This document shows positions 34,201 to 46,330 of a stretch of DNA of 64,000 bases, one piece after another. The stretch comes from Bathymodiolus brooksi (Eukaryota > Mollusca > Bivalvia > Mytilida > Modiolidae). The notes below the pieces were generated by a model. It was not told the DNA's origin, made no database searches, and was given only the letters and a program-made list of their open reading frames with translations. Made by a program: the position numbers and the translations under genes. The stretch spans positions 17,628,413 through 17,692,412 of the forward strand of contig OY804589.1 in the NCBI GenBank assembly GCA_963680875.1, written 5' to 3'. Every line of letters starts with the position of its first letter. The first letter of the stretch is position 1.

Positions 34201-37200
34201 CTCAATCTAGTCAAACTAAATACCAGGATAGTGTGGGTATCTCTACGCTTGTCCCTAAATCTAGTCATACTTAATACCAAGATAGTGTGAGTATCTCGAC
34301 GCTTGTCCCTCAATCTAGCCAATATTTAATACCAGGATAGTGCGGGTATCTCTACGCTTGTCCTTCAATCTAGTCAAACCTAATACCAGGATAGTGCGGG
34401 TATCTCTACGATTGTCCCTCAATCTAGTCAAACTTAATACCAGGATAGTGTGGGTATCTCTACGCTTGTCCCTAAATCTATTCAAACTAAATACCAGGAT
34501 AGTGTGGGTATCTCTACGCTTGTCCCTCAATCTAGTCAAACTTAATACCAAGAAAGTGCGGGTATCTCTACGCTTGTCCTTCAATCTAGTCAAACCTAAT
34601 ACCAGGATAGTGCGGGTATCTCTACGCTTGTCCCTCAATCTGGTCAAATTTAATACCAGGATAGTGTGGGTATCTCTACGTTTGTCCCTCAATCTAGTCA
34701 AACTTAATACCAGGATAATGTGGGTATCTCTATGCTTGTCCCTCAATCTAATAGGGTATCTCTACGCTTGTCCCTAAATCTAGTCAAACTTAATACCGGG
34801 ATAGTGTGGGTATCTCTACGCTTGTCCTTCAACCTAGTCAAACTTAATACCAGGATAGTGTGGGTATCTCTACGGTTGTCCCTAAATCTAGTCAAACTTA
34901 ATACCGGGATAGTGGGGTATCTCTACGCTTGTCCCTAAATCTAGTCAAACTTAATACCGGGATAGTATGGGTATCTCTACGCCTGCCTCTCAATCTAGTC
35001 AAACTTAATTCCAGGAGAGTGTGGGTATCTCTACGCTTGTCCCTCAATCTAGTCAAACTGAATTCCAGGAGAGTGTGGGTATCTCTACGCTTGTCCCTCA
35101 ATCTAGTCAAACTTTATACCAGGATAGTGTGGGTATCTCTACGCTTGTCCTTCAATCTAGTCAAACCTAATACCAGGATAGTGCGGGTATCTCTACGCTT
35201 GTCCCTCAATCTAGTCAAACTAAATACCAGGATAATGTGGGTATCTCTACGCTTGTCCATCAATCTAGGCAAACTTAATACCAAGATAGTGTGAGTATCT
35301 TTACGCTTGTCCCTCAATCTAGTCAAACTTAATACCAGGATAGTGCGGGTATATCTACGCTTGTCCTTCAATCTAGTCAAACCTATTACCGGGATAGTGT
35401 GGGTATCTCTACGCTTGTCCCTCAATCTAGTCAAACTAAATACCAGGATAGTGTGGGTATCTCTACGCTTGTCCCTAAATCTAGTCAAACTTAATACCAG
35501 GATAGTGCGGGTATCTCTACGCTTGTCCTTCAATCTAGTCAAACCTAATACCAGGATAGTGCGGGTATCTCTACGCTTGTCCCTCAATCTAGTCAAACTT
35601 AATACCAGGATAGTGTGGGTATCTCTACGCTTGTCCCTAAATCTATTCAAAATAAATACCAGGATAGTGTGGGTATCTCTACGCTTGTCCCTCAATCTAG
35701 TCAAACTTAATACAAGGATAGTGCGGGTATCTCTACGCTTGTCCTTCAATCTAGTCAAACCTAATACCAGGATAGTGCGGGTATCTCTACGCTTGTCCCT
35801 CAATCTAGTCAAACTTAATACCAGGATAGTGTGGGTATCTCTACGTTTGTCCCTCAATCTAATCAAACTTAATACCAGGATAGTGTGGGTATCTCTATGC
35901 TTGTCCCTCAATCTAGTCAAACTTAATACCAGGATAGTGCGGGTATCTCTACGCTTGTCCTTCAAACTAGTCAAACTTAATACCAAGACAGTGCGGGTAT
36001 CTCTACGCTTGTCCCTCAATCTAGTCAAACTTAATACCAGGATAGTGCGGGTATCTGTACGCTTGTCCCTCAATCTAGTCAAACTTAATTCCAGGATAGT
36101 GCGGGTGTCTCTACGCTTGTCCCTCAATCTAGTCAAACTAAATACCAGGATAGTGTGGGTATCTCTACGCTTGTCCCTCAATCTAGTCAAACTAAATACC
36201 AGGATAGTGTGGGTATCTCTACGCTTGTCCCTAAATCTAGTCATACTTAATACCAAGATAGTGTGAGTATCTCGACGCTTGTCCCTCAATCTAGCCAATA
36301 TTTAATACCAGGATAGTGCGGGTATCTCTACGCTTGTCCTTCAATCTAGTCAAACCTAATACCAGGATAGTGCGGGTATCTCTACGATTGTCCCTCAATC
36401 TAGTCAAACTTAATACCAGGATAGTGTGGGTATCTCTACGCTTGTCCCTAAATCTATTCAAACTAAATACCAGGATAGTGTGGGTATCTCTACGCTTGTC
36501 CCTCAATCTAGTCAAACTTAATACCAAGAAAGTGCGGGTATCTGTACGCTTGTCCTTCAATCTAGTCAAACCTAATACCAGGATAGTGCGGGTATCTCTA
36601 CGCTTGTCCCTAAATCTAGTCAAACTTAATACCGGGATAGTGTGGGTATCTCTACGCTTGTCCTTCAACCTAGTCAAACTTAATACCAGGATAGTGTGGG
36701 TATCTCTACGGTTGTCCCTAAATCTAGTCAAACTTAATACCGTGATAGTGGGGTATCTCTACGCTTGTCCCTAAATCTAGTCAAACTTAATACCGGGATA
36801 GTATGGGTATCTCTACGCCTGCCTCTCAATCTAGTCAAACTTAATTCCAGGAGAGTGTGGGTATCTCTACGCTTGTCCCTCAATCTAGTCAATCTTTATA
36901 CCAGGATAGTGTGGGTATCTCTACGCTTGTCCTTCAATCTAGTCAAACCTAATACCAGGATAGTGCGGGTATCTCTACGCTTGTCCCTCAATCTAGTCAA
37001 ACTAAATACCAGGATAATGTGGGTATCTCTAAGCTTGTCCATCAATCTAGTCAAACTTAATACCAAGATAGTGTGAGTATCTTTACGCTTGTCCCTCAAT
37101 CTAGTCAAACTTAATACCAGGATAGTGCGGGTATATCTAAGCTTGTCCTTCAATCTAGTCAAACCTATTACCAGGATAGTGCGGGTATCTCTACGCTTGT

Positions 37201-40200
37201 CCCTCAATCTAGTCAAACTTTATATCAGGATAGTGTGGGTATCTCTACGCTTGTCCCTAAATCTATTCAAACTAAATACCAGGATGGTGTGGGTATCTCT
37301 ACGCTTGTCTCTAAATCTAGTCAAACTTAATACCACGATAGTGTGGGTATCTCTACGTCTGTCCCTCAATCTAGTCAATCTTAATACCAGGATAGTGTGG
37401 GTATCTCTATTCTTGTCCCTGAATCTAGTCAAACTTAATACCAGGATAGTGCGGGTATCTCTACGTTTGTCCTTCAATCTAGTCAAACTTAATACCAGGA
37501 CAGTGCGGGTATCTCTACGCTTGTCCCTCAATCTAGTCAAACTTTTTACCAGGATAGTGCGGGTATCTCTACGCGTGTCCTTCAATCTAATCAAACTTAA
37601 TACCAGGATAGTGCGGGTATCTCTACGCTTGTCCCTCAATCTAGTCAAACTTAATACCAGGATAGTGTGGGTATCTCTACGCTTGTCCCTAAATCCAGTC
37701 AAACTAAATACCAGGATAGTGCGGGTATCTCTACGCTTGTCCCTCAATCTAGTCAAACTAAATACCGGGATAGTGTGGGTATCTCTACGCTTGTCCTTCA
37801 ATCTAGTCAAACCTAATACCAGTATAGTGTGGGTATCTCTACGCTTGTCCCTCAATCTAGTCAAACTAAATACCAGGATAGTGTGGGTATCTCTACGCTT
37901 GTCCCTAAATCTAGTCAAACTTAATACCAAGATAGTGTGAGTATCTCTACGCTTGTCCTTCAATCTAGCCAAACTTAATACCAGGATAGTGCGGGTATCT
38001 CTACGCTTGTCCTTCAATCTAGTCAAACCTAATACCAGGATAGTGCGGGTATCTCTACGATTGTCCCTCAATCTAGTCAAACTTAATACCAGGATAGTGT
38101 GGGTATCTCTACGCTTGTCCCTAAATCTATTCAAACTAAATACCAGGATAGTGTGGGTATCTCTACGCTTGTCCCTCAATCTAGTCAAACTTAATACCAA
38201 GAAAGTGCGGGTATCTCTACGCTTGTCCTTCAATCTAGTCAAACCTAATACCAGGATAGTGCGGGTATCTCTACGCTTGTCCCTCAATCTGGTCAAATTT
38301 AATACCAGGATAGTGTGGGTATCTCTACGTTTGTCCCTCAATCTAGTCAAACTTAATACCAGGATAATGTGGGTATCTCTATGCTTGTCCCTCAATCTAA
38401 TAGGGTATCTCTACGCTTGTCCCTAAATCTAGTCAAACTTAATACCGGGATAGTGTGGGTATCTCTACGCTTGTCCTTCAACCTAGTCAAACTTAATACC
38501 AGGATAGTGTGGGTATCTCTACGGTTGTCCCTAAATCTAGTCAAACTTAATACCGTGATAGTGGGGTATCTCTACGCTTGTCCCTAAATCTAGTCAAACT
38601 TAATACCGGGATAGTATGGGTATCTCTACGCCTGCCTCTCAATCTAGTCAAACTTAATTCCAGGAGAGTGTGGGTATCTCTACGCTTGTCCCTCAATCTA
38701 GTCAAACTTTATACCAGGATAGTGTGGGTATCTCTACGCTTGTCCTTCAATCTAGTCAAACCTAATACCAGGATAGTGCGGGTATCTCTACGCTTGTCCC
38801 TCAATCTAGTCAAACTAAATACCAGGATAATGTGGGTATCTCTAAGCTTGTCCATCAATCTAGTCAAACTTAATACCAAGATAGTGTGAGTATCTTTACG
38901 CTTGTCCCTCAATCTAGTCAAACTTAATACCAGGATAGTGCGGGTATATCTACGCTTGTCCTTCAATCTAGTCAAACCTATTACCAGGATAGTGCGGGTA
39001 TCTCTACGCTTGTCCCTCAATCTAGTCAAACTTAATATCAGGATAGTGTGGGTATCTCTACGCTTGTCCCTAAATCTATTCAAACTAAATACCAGGATGG
39101 TGTGGGTATCTCTACGCTTGTCCCTAAATCTAGTCAAACTTAATACCACGATAGTGTGGGTATCTCTACGTCTGTCCCTCAATCTAGTCAAACTTAATAC
39201 CAGGATAGTGTGGGTATCTCTATGCTTGTCCCTCAATCTAGTCAAACTTAATACCAGGATAGTGCGGGTATCTCTACGTTTGTCCTTCAATCTAGTCAAA
39301 CTTAATACCAGGACAGTGCGGGTATCTCTACGCTTGTCCCTCAATCTAGTCAAACTTTTTACCAGGATAGTGCGGGTATCTCTACGCTTGTCCTTCAATC
39401 TAATCAAACTTAATACCAGGATAGTGCGGGTATCTCTACGCTTGTCCCTCAATCTAGTCAAACTTAATACCAGGATAGTGTGGGTATCTCTACGCTTGTC
39501 CCTAAATCCAGTCAAACTAAATACCAGGATAGTGCGGGTATCTCTACGCTTGTCCCTCAATCTAGTCAAACTAAATACCGGGATAGTGTGGGTATCTCTA
39601 CGCTTGTCCTTCAATCTAGTCAAACCTAATACCAGTATAGTGTGGGTATCTCTACGCTTGTCCCTCAATCTAGTCAAACTAAATACCAGGATAGTGTGGG
39701 TATCTCTACGCTTGTCCCTAAATCTAGTCAAACTTAATACCAAGATAGTGTGAGTATCTCTACGCTTGTCCTTCAATCTAGCCAAACTTAATACCAGGAT
39801 AGTGCGGGTATCTCTACGCTTGTCCTTCAATCTAGTCAAACCTAATACCAGGATAGTGCGGGTATCTCTACGCTTGTCCCTCAATCTAGTCAAACTTAAT
39901 ACCGGGATAGTGTGGGTATCTCTACGCTTGTCCCTAAATCTATTCAAACTAAATACCAGTATAGTGTGAGTATCTCTACGCTTGTCCCTCAATCTAGTGA
40001 AACTTAATACCAGGATAGTGCGGGTATCTCTACGCTTGTCCTTCAATCTAGTCAAACCTAATACCAGGATAGTGTGGGTATCTCTACGCTTGTCCCTAAA
40101 TCTATTCAAACTAAATACCAGGATAGTGTGGGTATCTCTACGCTTGTCCCTCAATCTAGTCAAACTTAATACAAGGATAGTACGGGTATCTCTACGCTTG

Positions 40201-42590
40201 TCCTTCAATCTAGTCAAACCTAATACCAGGATAGTTCGGGTATCTCTACGCTTGTCCCTCAATCTAGTCAAACTTAATACCAGGATAGTGTGGGTATCTC
40301 TACGCTTGTCCCTCAATCTAGTCAAACTTAATACCAGGATAGTGTGGGTATCTCTATGCTTGTCCCTCAATCTAATCAAACTTAATACCAGGATAGTGCG
40401 GGTATCTCTACGCTTGTCCTTCAAACTAGTCAAACTTAATACCAGGAGAGTGCGGGTATCTCTACGCTTGTCCCTCAATCTAGTCAAACTAAATACCAGG
40501 ATAGTGTGGGTATCTCTACGCTTGTCCCTCAATCTAGTCAAACTTAATACCAGGATAGTGCGGGTATCTGTACGCTTGTCCCTCAATCTAGTCAAACTTA
40601 ATTCCAGGATAGTGCGGGTATCTCTACGCTTGTCCCTCAATCTAGTCAAACTAATTACCAGGATAGTGTGGGTACCTCTACGCTTGTCCCTCAATCTAGC
40701 CAAACTTAATACCAGGATAGTGCGGGTATCTCTACGCTTGTCCTTCAATCTAGTCAAACCTAATACCAGGATAGTGCGGGTATCTCTACGCTTGTCCCTC
40801 AATCTAATCAAACTTAATACTAGGATAGTGTGGGTATCTCTACGTTTGTCCCTCAATCTAGTCAAACATAATACCAGGATAGTGTGGGTATCTCTATGCT
40901 TGTCCCTCAATCTAGTCAAACTTAATACCAGGATAGTGTGGGTATCTCTACGCTTGTCCTTCAAACTAGTCAAACTTAATACCAGGACAGTGCGGGTATC
41001 TCTACGCTTGTCCCTCAATCTAGTCAAACTTAATACCAAGATAGTGTGAGTATCTCGACGCTTGTCCCTCAATCTAGCCAATATTTAATACCAGGATAGT
41101 GCGGGTATCTCTACGCTTGTCCTTCAATCTAGTCAAACCTAATACCAGGATAGTGCGGGTATATCTACGTTTGTCCCTCAATCTAGTCAAACTTAATACC
41201 AGGATAGTGTGGGTATCTCTACGATTGTCCCTCAATCTATTCAAACTAAATACCAGGATAGTGTGGGTATCTCTACGCTTGTCCCTCAATCTAGTCAAAC
41301 TTAATACCAAGAAAGTGCGGGTATCTCTACGCTTGTTCTTCAATCTAGTCAAACCTAATACCAGGATAGTGCGGGTATCTCTACGCTTGTCCCTCAATCT
41401 AGTCAAACTTAATACCAGGATAGTGTGGGTATCTCTACGTTTGTCCCTCAATCTAGTCAAACTTAATACCAGGATAATGTGGGTATCTCTATGCTTGTCC
41501 CTCAATCTAGTCAAACTTAATACCAGGATAGTGTGGGTATCTCTACGCTTGTCCTTCAATCTAGTCAAACTTAATACCAGGACAGTGCGGGTATCTCTAC
41601 GCTTGTCCCTCAATCTAGTCAAACTAAATACCAGGATAGTGTGGGTATCTCTACGCTTGTCCCTAAATCTAGTCAAACTTAATACCAGGATAGTGCGGGT
41701 ATCTGTACGCTTGTCCCTCAATCTAGTCAAACTTAATACCAGGATAGTGCGGGTATCTCTACGCTTGTCCCTCAATCTAGTCAAACTTAATACCATGATA
41801 GTGTGTGTATCTCTACGCTGTCCCACAATCTAGTCAAACTTAATACCAGGATAGTGCGGGTATCTCTACGCTTGTCCCTCAATCTAGTCAAACTAAAAAC
41901 CAGGATAGTGTTGGTATCTCTACGCTTGTCCCTCAATCTAGTCAAACCTAATACCAGGATAGTGCGGGTATCTCAACGCTTGTCCCTCAACATAGTCAAA
42001 CGTAATACCAGGATAGTGCGGTATCTCTACGCTTGTCCCTCAATCTAGTCAAACTAAATACCAGGATAGTGTGGGTATCTCTACGCTTGTCCTTAAATCT
42101 AGTCAAACTAAATACCAGGATAGTACGGGTATCTCTACGCTTGTCCCTCAATCTAGTCAAACTAAATACCGGGATAGTGTGGGTATCTCTACGCTTGTCC
42201 TTCAATCTAGTCAAACTTAATACCAGTATAGTGTGGGTATCTCTACCCTTGTCCCTCAATCTAGTCAAACTTAATACCAGGATATTGTGGGTATCTCTAT
42301 GCTTGTCCCTCAATTTAGTCAAACTTAATACCAGGATAGTGTGGTTATCCCTACGCTTGCCCCTCAATCTAGTCAAAGTTAATACCAGGATAGTAGGGGT
42401 ATTTCTACATTTGTCCCTCGATCTAGTCAAACTTAATACCAGGATAGTGTGGGTATCTCTACGCTGGTCCCTCAAACTTTGGTTAAATATAATACCGGGA
42501 TAGTGTGGGTATCTACGCTGGTCCCTTAAACTTTGAGTAAATTTAATACCTGGATAGTGTGGATATCTCTACGCTACTCCATTTAAACCA
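28215..42590 (+). repeat. Giant 54-bp satellite array (~265 units)
   Basis: The unit contains GTGTGGGTATCTCTACGCTT, then GTCCCTCAATCTAGTCAAAC, then TTAATACCAGGATA, 54 bp in all. Because 54 is 18 codons and the unit lacks stops in at least one frame per strand, long ORFs appear on both strands: plus-frame VSLRLSLNLVKLNTRIVW and minus-frame RLRDKRRDTHTILVLSLT. The largest is 790 codons on the minus strand (38709-41081). These are consequences of the period, not genes: frames change wherever a unit is shortened. Higher-order blocks are present, for example a 1,813-bp duplication (36741 onward against 38554 onward). Edge units on both sides are more diverged, as expected of a satellite. Confidence 0.95.
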
Positions 42591-42599
42591 CATATTACG

Positions 42600-43211
42600 A
42601 TGCAATTAGAATCTGTAAACATGGATAAAAGTGTGAGACAAACAAGAGCGTGTATAGCAACTCAGATATATACCCAATCAAAACCTCAACAAGTTATACA
42701 AAATTAAAGGTTACATGTAAGGAAAGCAGCGGAAACACATATTGATACCACCTCTAGACCACATGATTGTAAAATTGATTTTAAGCATGAGAATATTATT
42801 ATAGCATTCAGTGCAGGAGCTCTCTTGTTATTTATGGACTGCTTCAACAACCACTTTAACACTAGCCCACAGTTAAAACTAGTACATACAAACAAGTTTG
42901 ATGAATCTCAGGAAAAATTAGTAGAAAGATCTATATCAGTGGAACTAGCCTCTAAGCCTAGGCAACAATTGTATAGAATAAACATATATCATACAACATG
43001 CAAGATCGAAGTAAATGGGCGTCACATGTACCAGTTTTTAGATGAATTGAAAGTAATAGGAGAAGCCATGAAGGACATCCCAAACTTAAAACAGATGAAT
43101 GATGTCATAAGAAACAAATGCCAAGAGTTCTTAAGCAAACAGAATGTACAAACAGCAGAAACAATACTCCCACAACCAGCAAATGAAGCAAAGGCCATAC
43201 TCAATGTCTGA
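42600..43211 (+). pseudogene. LINE ORF1, N-terminal domain (one in-frame stop)
   Basis: ATG at 42600 opens MQLESVNMDKSVRQTRACIA. A TAA at 42705-42707 breaks it, and the same frame continues through KAAETHIDTTSRPHDCKIDF and GALLLFMDCFNNHFN to YRINIYHTTCKIEVNGRHMY and QFLDELKVIGEAM, ending at 43211. The segment IN.YHTT..I.VNG...F resembles a conserved region upstream of the PHD finger in ORF1 of mollusc LINEs. It is presumed to be the RNA-binding or nucleoprotein part. The single stop suggests recent decay. A frameshift at about 43205 leads into the next part. Confidence 0.7.
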
Positions 43212-43594
43212 AATGTAAAAAACAATGCTTAACCAGTTGCATCTTTTGTACCGCAGGAAAGCACTGGATACATTTTCATTGTGATAAACTCAAAAAAGAT
43301 GAGAAAGCACAAGCTATAGCTAGCCCAGTAGATAAGCCAAACTTATGTAAGATTTGTGGACAAAATCAAAGTAGAACTCCTAACAACAACAATACCCTAC
43401 AAACTAACAGTATATTAGGAAACAGAAATATTCTAGCTATTACACATCCTTATTCATCAGTCAAAGATAAACCAATTCATAATAGCAACAATGCCACAAT
43501 AGCTATCTTAGATGAAGGAATAGATCAGAGAGGAAATGAGGACAATGTAAATGACACAAACAACACTGTCAACAAAGTTGTGCCCATTGTGTAA
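43205..43594 (+). pseudogene. LINE ORF1, PHD-like zinc finger and Asn-rich linker
   Basis: In a shifted frame, CLKCKKQCLTSCIFCTAGKH is followed by WIHFHCDKL and later LCKICG. The spacing C-x2-C-x7-C-x2-C, W-x-H-x2-C and final C-x2-C matches a PHD finger, which binds chromatin tails in cellular proteins and occurs in ORF1 of several CR1-like LINEs. An Asn/Thr-rich linker follows to a TAA at 43592-43594. The residues of the finger are intact; only the frame with the upstream domain is lost. Confidence 0.72.
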
Positions 43595-43604
43595 CAGTCA
43601 AATG

Positions 43605-44842
43605 CTTGCGCATCTGCCAATGTCAATAACTCAAGAGAGGTTATAACCATAGATCAAAATGCACTGACCCCACAACAAATGGGACAATGGAAGACCCAAG
43701 AAGCACTGTTAATCCTTCTAACGACACAGAATACTCAAATAAAGAACATAGACACAAGGAAATTAAACTAAAAAAGAAGGAAGACGAACTTAAGAAATCT
43801 AAAGCCGAAATAGAGGACTGCTCAACAGACAACTATAGACTAAAATCTTACTCCCTGAAGTTGGAAGCACAAGCAAAAGAGCTTGAAAACTCAAATAGAA
43901 TACTGAGAATGATAGTAGTAGGAAGTGATGATGCAGTCTACCACAACAAGGTAAATACGAATGATAATGTGCATACAGTACCGCATTATGGATCATGACG
44001 TGAATGAAAATGTACATTATGCACAATAAAGGCAGCAAAATAGCAGCATCCAATACCCAAATAACTCTTTGAATGAAATGAACCATCTCACAAATACAGC
44101 AGAGGTAGGATTGTTAAAGGAGCGAATATCCCATCTGGAAGAAACAAGGCTGTTATATAGACGTATAAATGACTTGGAAGTTAATGTGATTCATCAGAAC
44201 ATAGATAACCTAGAAAGAACAGTAAATAACATGAATCACATTACACAGAATCATGCTCCGGTTACCCAGCCATTTGTACCTCAACCAGTCCAGCCAGTGT
44301 ACCAACAAGGACAAAACTATTATCCGCAAGCATATAGCTACACTCATATGGCCACCTATATCAGACCACCATCCCCGGCATACTACAGACCTCCAATTCA
44401 TCCAACACATCCAGCAGCATAATATGCAAATGTTGGTCATGGTCACATAGTACAAGGAGTGATAACAAACATAAACAACACTGTGATAGGTCAATGGTCA
44501 CCAATAAATCACCAGCAGGGTGCTACAGCCTCACACAATAACCAACAACAACATAAAGCAAGGGTTGAATTACATAAATTGGAACCAACAGGAATGAATC
44601 ACACAAGAGAGGACAAAACACCAGAAATACAAGGAGTCAATTGTAATAAGATTGAGGATAAATCAAGCTCAAACTTACCCCATACTTATCCGGGGAACAC
44701 GAATATTCAAGAAATGGCTAGATGTAGTGTCACTGATAGTAATAACGATCAACTATACAAAAAACCTGAATGCCACGAGGAGAAAGGCAAAATTAATGCT
44801 CACTTGGAACAAGACAAGTTAACAGGAGCCACACATGCCTAA
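43605..44842 (+). pseudogene. LINE ORF1, coiled coil and Pro/Gln/Tyr-rich tail
   Basis: The stretch 43687-43998 encodes a charged heptad-like region (EIKLKKKEDELKKSKAEIED, LKLEAQAKELENSNRI), a likely trimerisation or dimerisation coiled coil. After a break, 44069-44422 gives a second helical stretch (LLKERISHLEETRLLYRRI) and then a Pro/Gln/Tyr-rich tail (PVYQQGQNYYPQAYSY). The stretch 44459-44842 is Asn/Gln/His-rich. Several frameshifts separate these parts. Low-complexity tails of this kind are usual in ORF1 proteins. Confidence 0.65.
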
Positions 44843-45393
44843 ATTGGGACATGAAGATGTAAATATACAGAATACTAACATTTTAGATCTTAACCAAGTA
44901 AGAGGCGAGAGAGAAAATAGTTCAAATTGTATTAAAACATTGCAAAAACTGGCACATGTAATTTGTCTACAAGAACATTGGCTTTTCAACTTCGAACAGA
45001 ACTTAGCAGAAAAAATTACGAGTAATCTCAAATTTAAAATAAAATCTGTAGATGATAATAATCCAATTCCATCCACTCAAAAACCAAGAGGTTATGGGGG
45101 CACTGCAATTGCTTGGAAGAAAGAGATTGATCATCTTAATGACGACAATATAGAAGAGGAGAATGAACGTATCGTTTGTATAAGGATAAAAGCAAAACCA
45201 AAACCAATTCTTATTGTATCAGTTTACATTCCATGCAGAGGGAATCGGTCCGGGGATGAGGAATATAAGGAATGCCTGGATATTTTATTTGAAATAACTA
45301 GGAAATATCATATAGATCATAGAATCATTCTAAGTGGAGATTGGAATTGTGTCTTGACGGGAAATGTCTCCCCAAGACAGAAAAAAAAGATAT
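44835..45393 (+). pseudogene. LINE ORF2 AP-endonuclease, 5' part
   Basis: The frame encodes LAHVICLQEHWLFNFEQN (the LQEH motif with catalytic Glu), GYGGTAIAWKKEIDHL, PILIVSVYIPCRG and RIILSGDWNCVLTGNVSPRQ (the GDWN motif). These are the ordered motifs of the exonuclease-endonuclease-phosphatase fold that nicks target DNA. The reading stops at KKKI, where the AAGTCTCCC element is inserted. The ATG at 44835 opens the frame and may or may not be the original ORF2 start. Confidence 0.88.
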
Positions 45394-46068
45394 GATTATA
45401 ATCTAACGATTATGAAGTCTCCCAAACCGGCCACTGATAACCGGTTAAACAAATAAATTAAAAGCTACCTTTGAAATCGAACAATGTTGAATTTTTGCGG
45501 TATTGTGGCGACAATTTTGAACATGGCGAACGGTAGACATTTTTCAATGTCGGGAATCAATTCGGGACATCATTATCTACCCACATATCAAATTTGGATG
45601 ATATCGGACAATGTTGAATTTTTACCGCCCATTTTTTATACCGTGTTTTGGCAGCCATTTTCAAAATGGCAGACATCTGGAAAATTTTGAAAACGCAGAA
45701 TTGCTCCTCTAATGGTGACCTATCACTATGTCAAATTGTATGTCTATCATTGTCCATTTAGAAGTTTTCAACATTAATGTACGAAATTTCAACTTTCCCA
45801 TAGGATTCTATAGTAACCCCCACCCCATTTGAACCCCTCAAAATATGACTTTGACCCCATTTACCACAAAGCTGAAAATTTTAGGACCAACTCGAAACAT
45901 ATATCTATAAATCCACCAAGTTTCATGAAAATCTGTCCAGTTGTTCCTGAGATCTGCCGTGGACAAGTTCATGTGCCAAAGAAAGAAAGGAGAAGAAAGA
46001 GAATAATAATAAGAAACGGAGCAAAAACAATAAGTCTCCCAAATTTTTAACTTTGTTTGGGAGACTTA
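45394..46068 (-). mobile_element. AAGTCTCCC hairpin-ended element inserted in the LINE endonuclease
   Basis: Left end GATTATAATCTAACGATTAT then GAAGTCTCCCAAACCGGCC; right end AGTCTCCCAAATTT...TTTGTTTGGGAGACTTA. Body blocks (TGCCGTGGACAAGTTCATG, GAAACGGAGCAAAAACAATA) are the complement of the elements at 26145-27785. It splits the endonuclease between GNVSPRQKKK and RVAFLQECGYLHKATEHTFT. The left end adjoins an A8 run of the LINE. No unambiguous target duplication is visible. Confidence 0.85.
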
Positions 46069-46330
46069 ACGAGTAGCATTCCTACAAGAATGTGGATACC
46101 TCCATAAAGCAACAGAGCATACCTTCACGCATCCAAATGGTCATGATTGTTCCACAATAGACTATAGTCATTAAACTAGATTTATTACCCGATAACACCT
46201 CGGACCACTACCCATTAATCACACAACTGGTCACTAGCCTAGATATTAAGGAAACTATGAAGAAAAAAACCTGGATTTACTAGAACAAACTGGGAAAAAG
46301 TAGACAAATATGATTATCAACAGATTTTGA
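46069..46330 (+). pseudogene. LINE ORF2 AP-endonuclease, 3' part
   Basis: After the insertion, RVAFLQECGYLHKATEHTFT followed by HPNGHDCSTIDYS supplies the conserved ID-Y motif. After a one-base frame change, VIKLDLLPDNTSDHYPLITQ gives the final SDH motif with catalytic Asp and His. All endonuclease motifs are therefore present across the two halves, in three frames. A further stop occurs in KKKTWIY*NK near 46280. Confidence 0.75.

Noticed and set aside
38709..41081. 790-codon minus-strand ORF and the other long ORFs at 28.1-42.5 kb as protein-coding genes
   Set aside because: They arise because the satellite period is 54 bp without stops. Frames are open on both strands at once and break at shortened units. 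There are no start context, splice sites or domains.
28215..42590. CRISPR-like array
   Set aside because: Units are contiguous with no unique spacers, no cas genes are present, and the window is eukaryotic.
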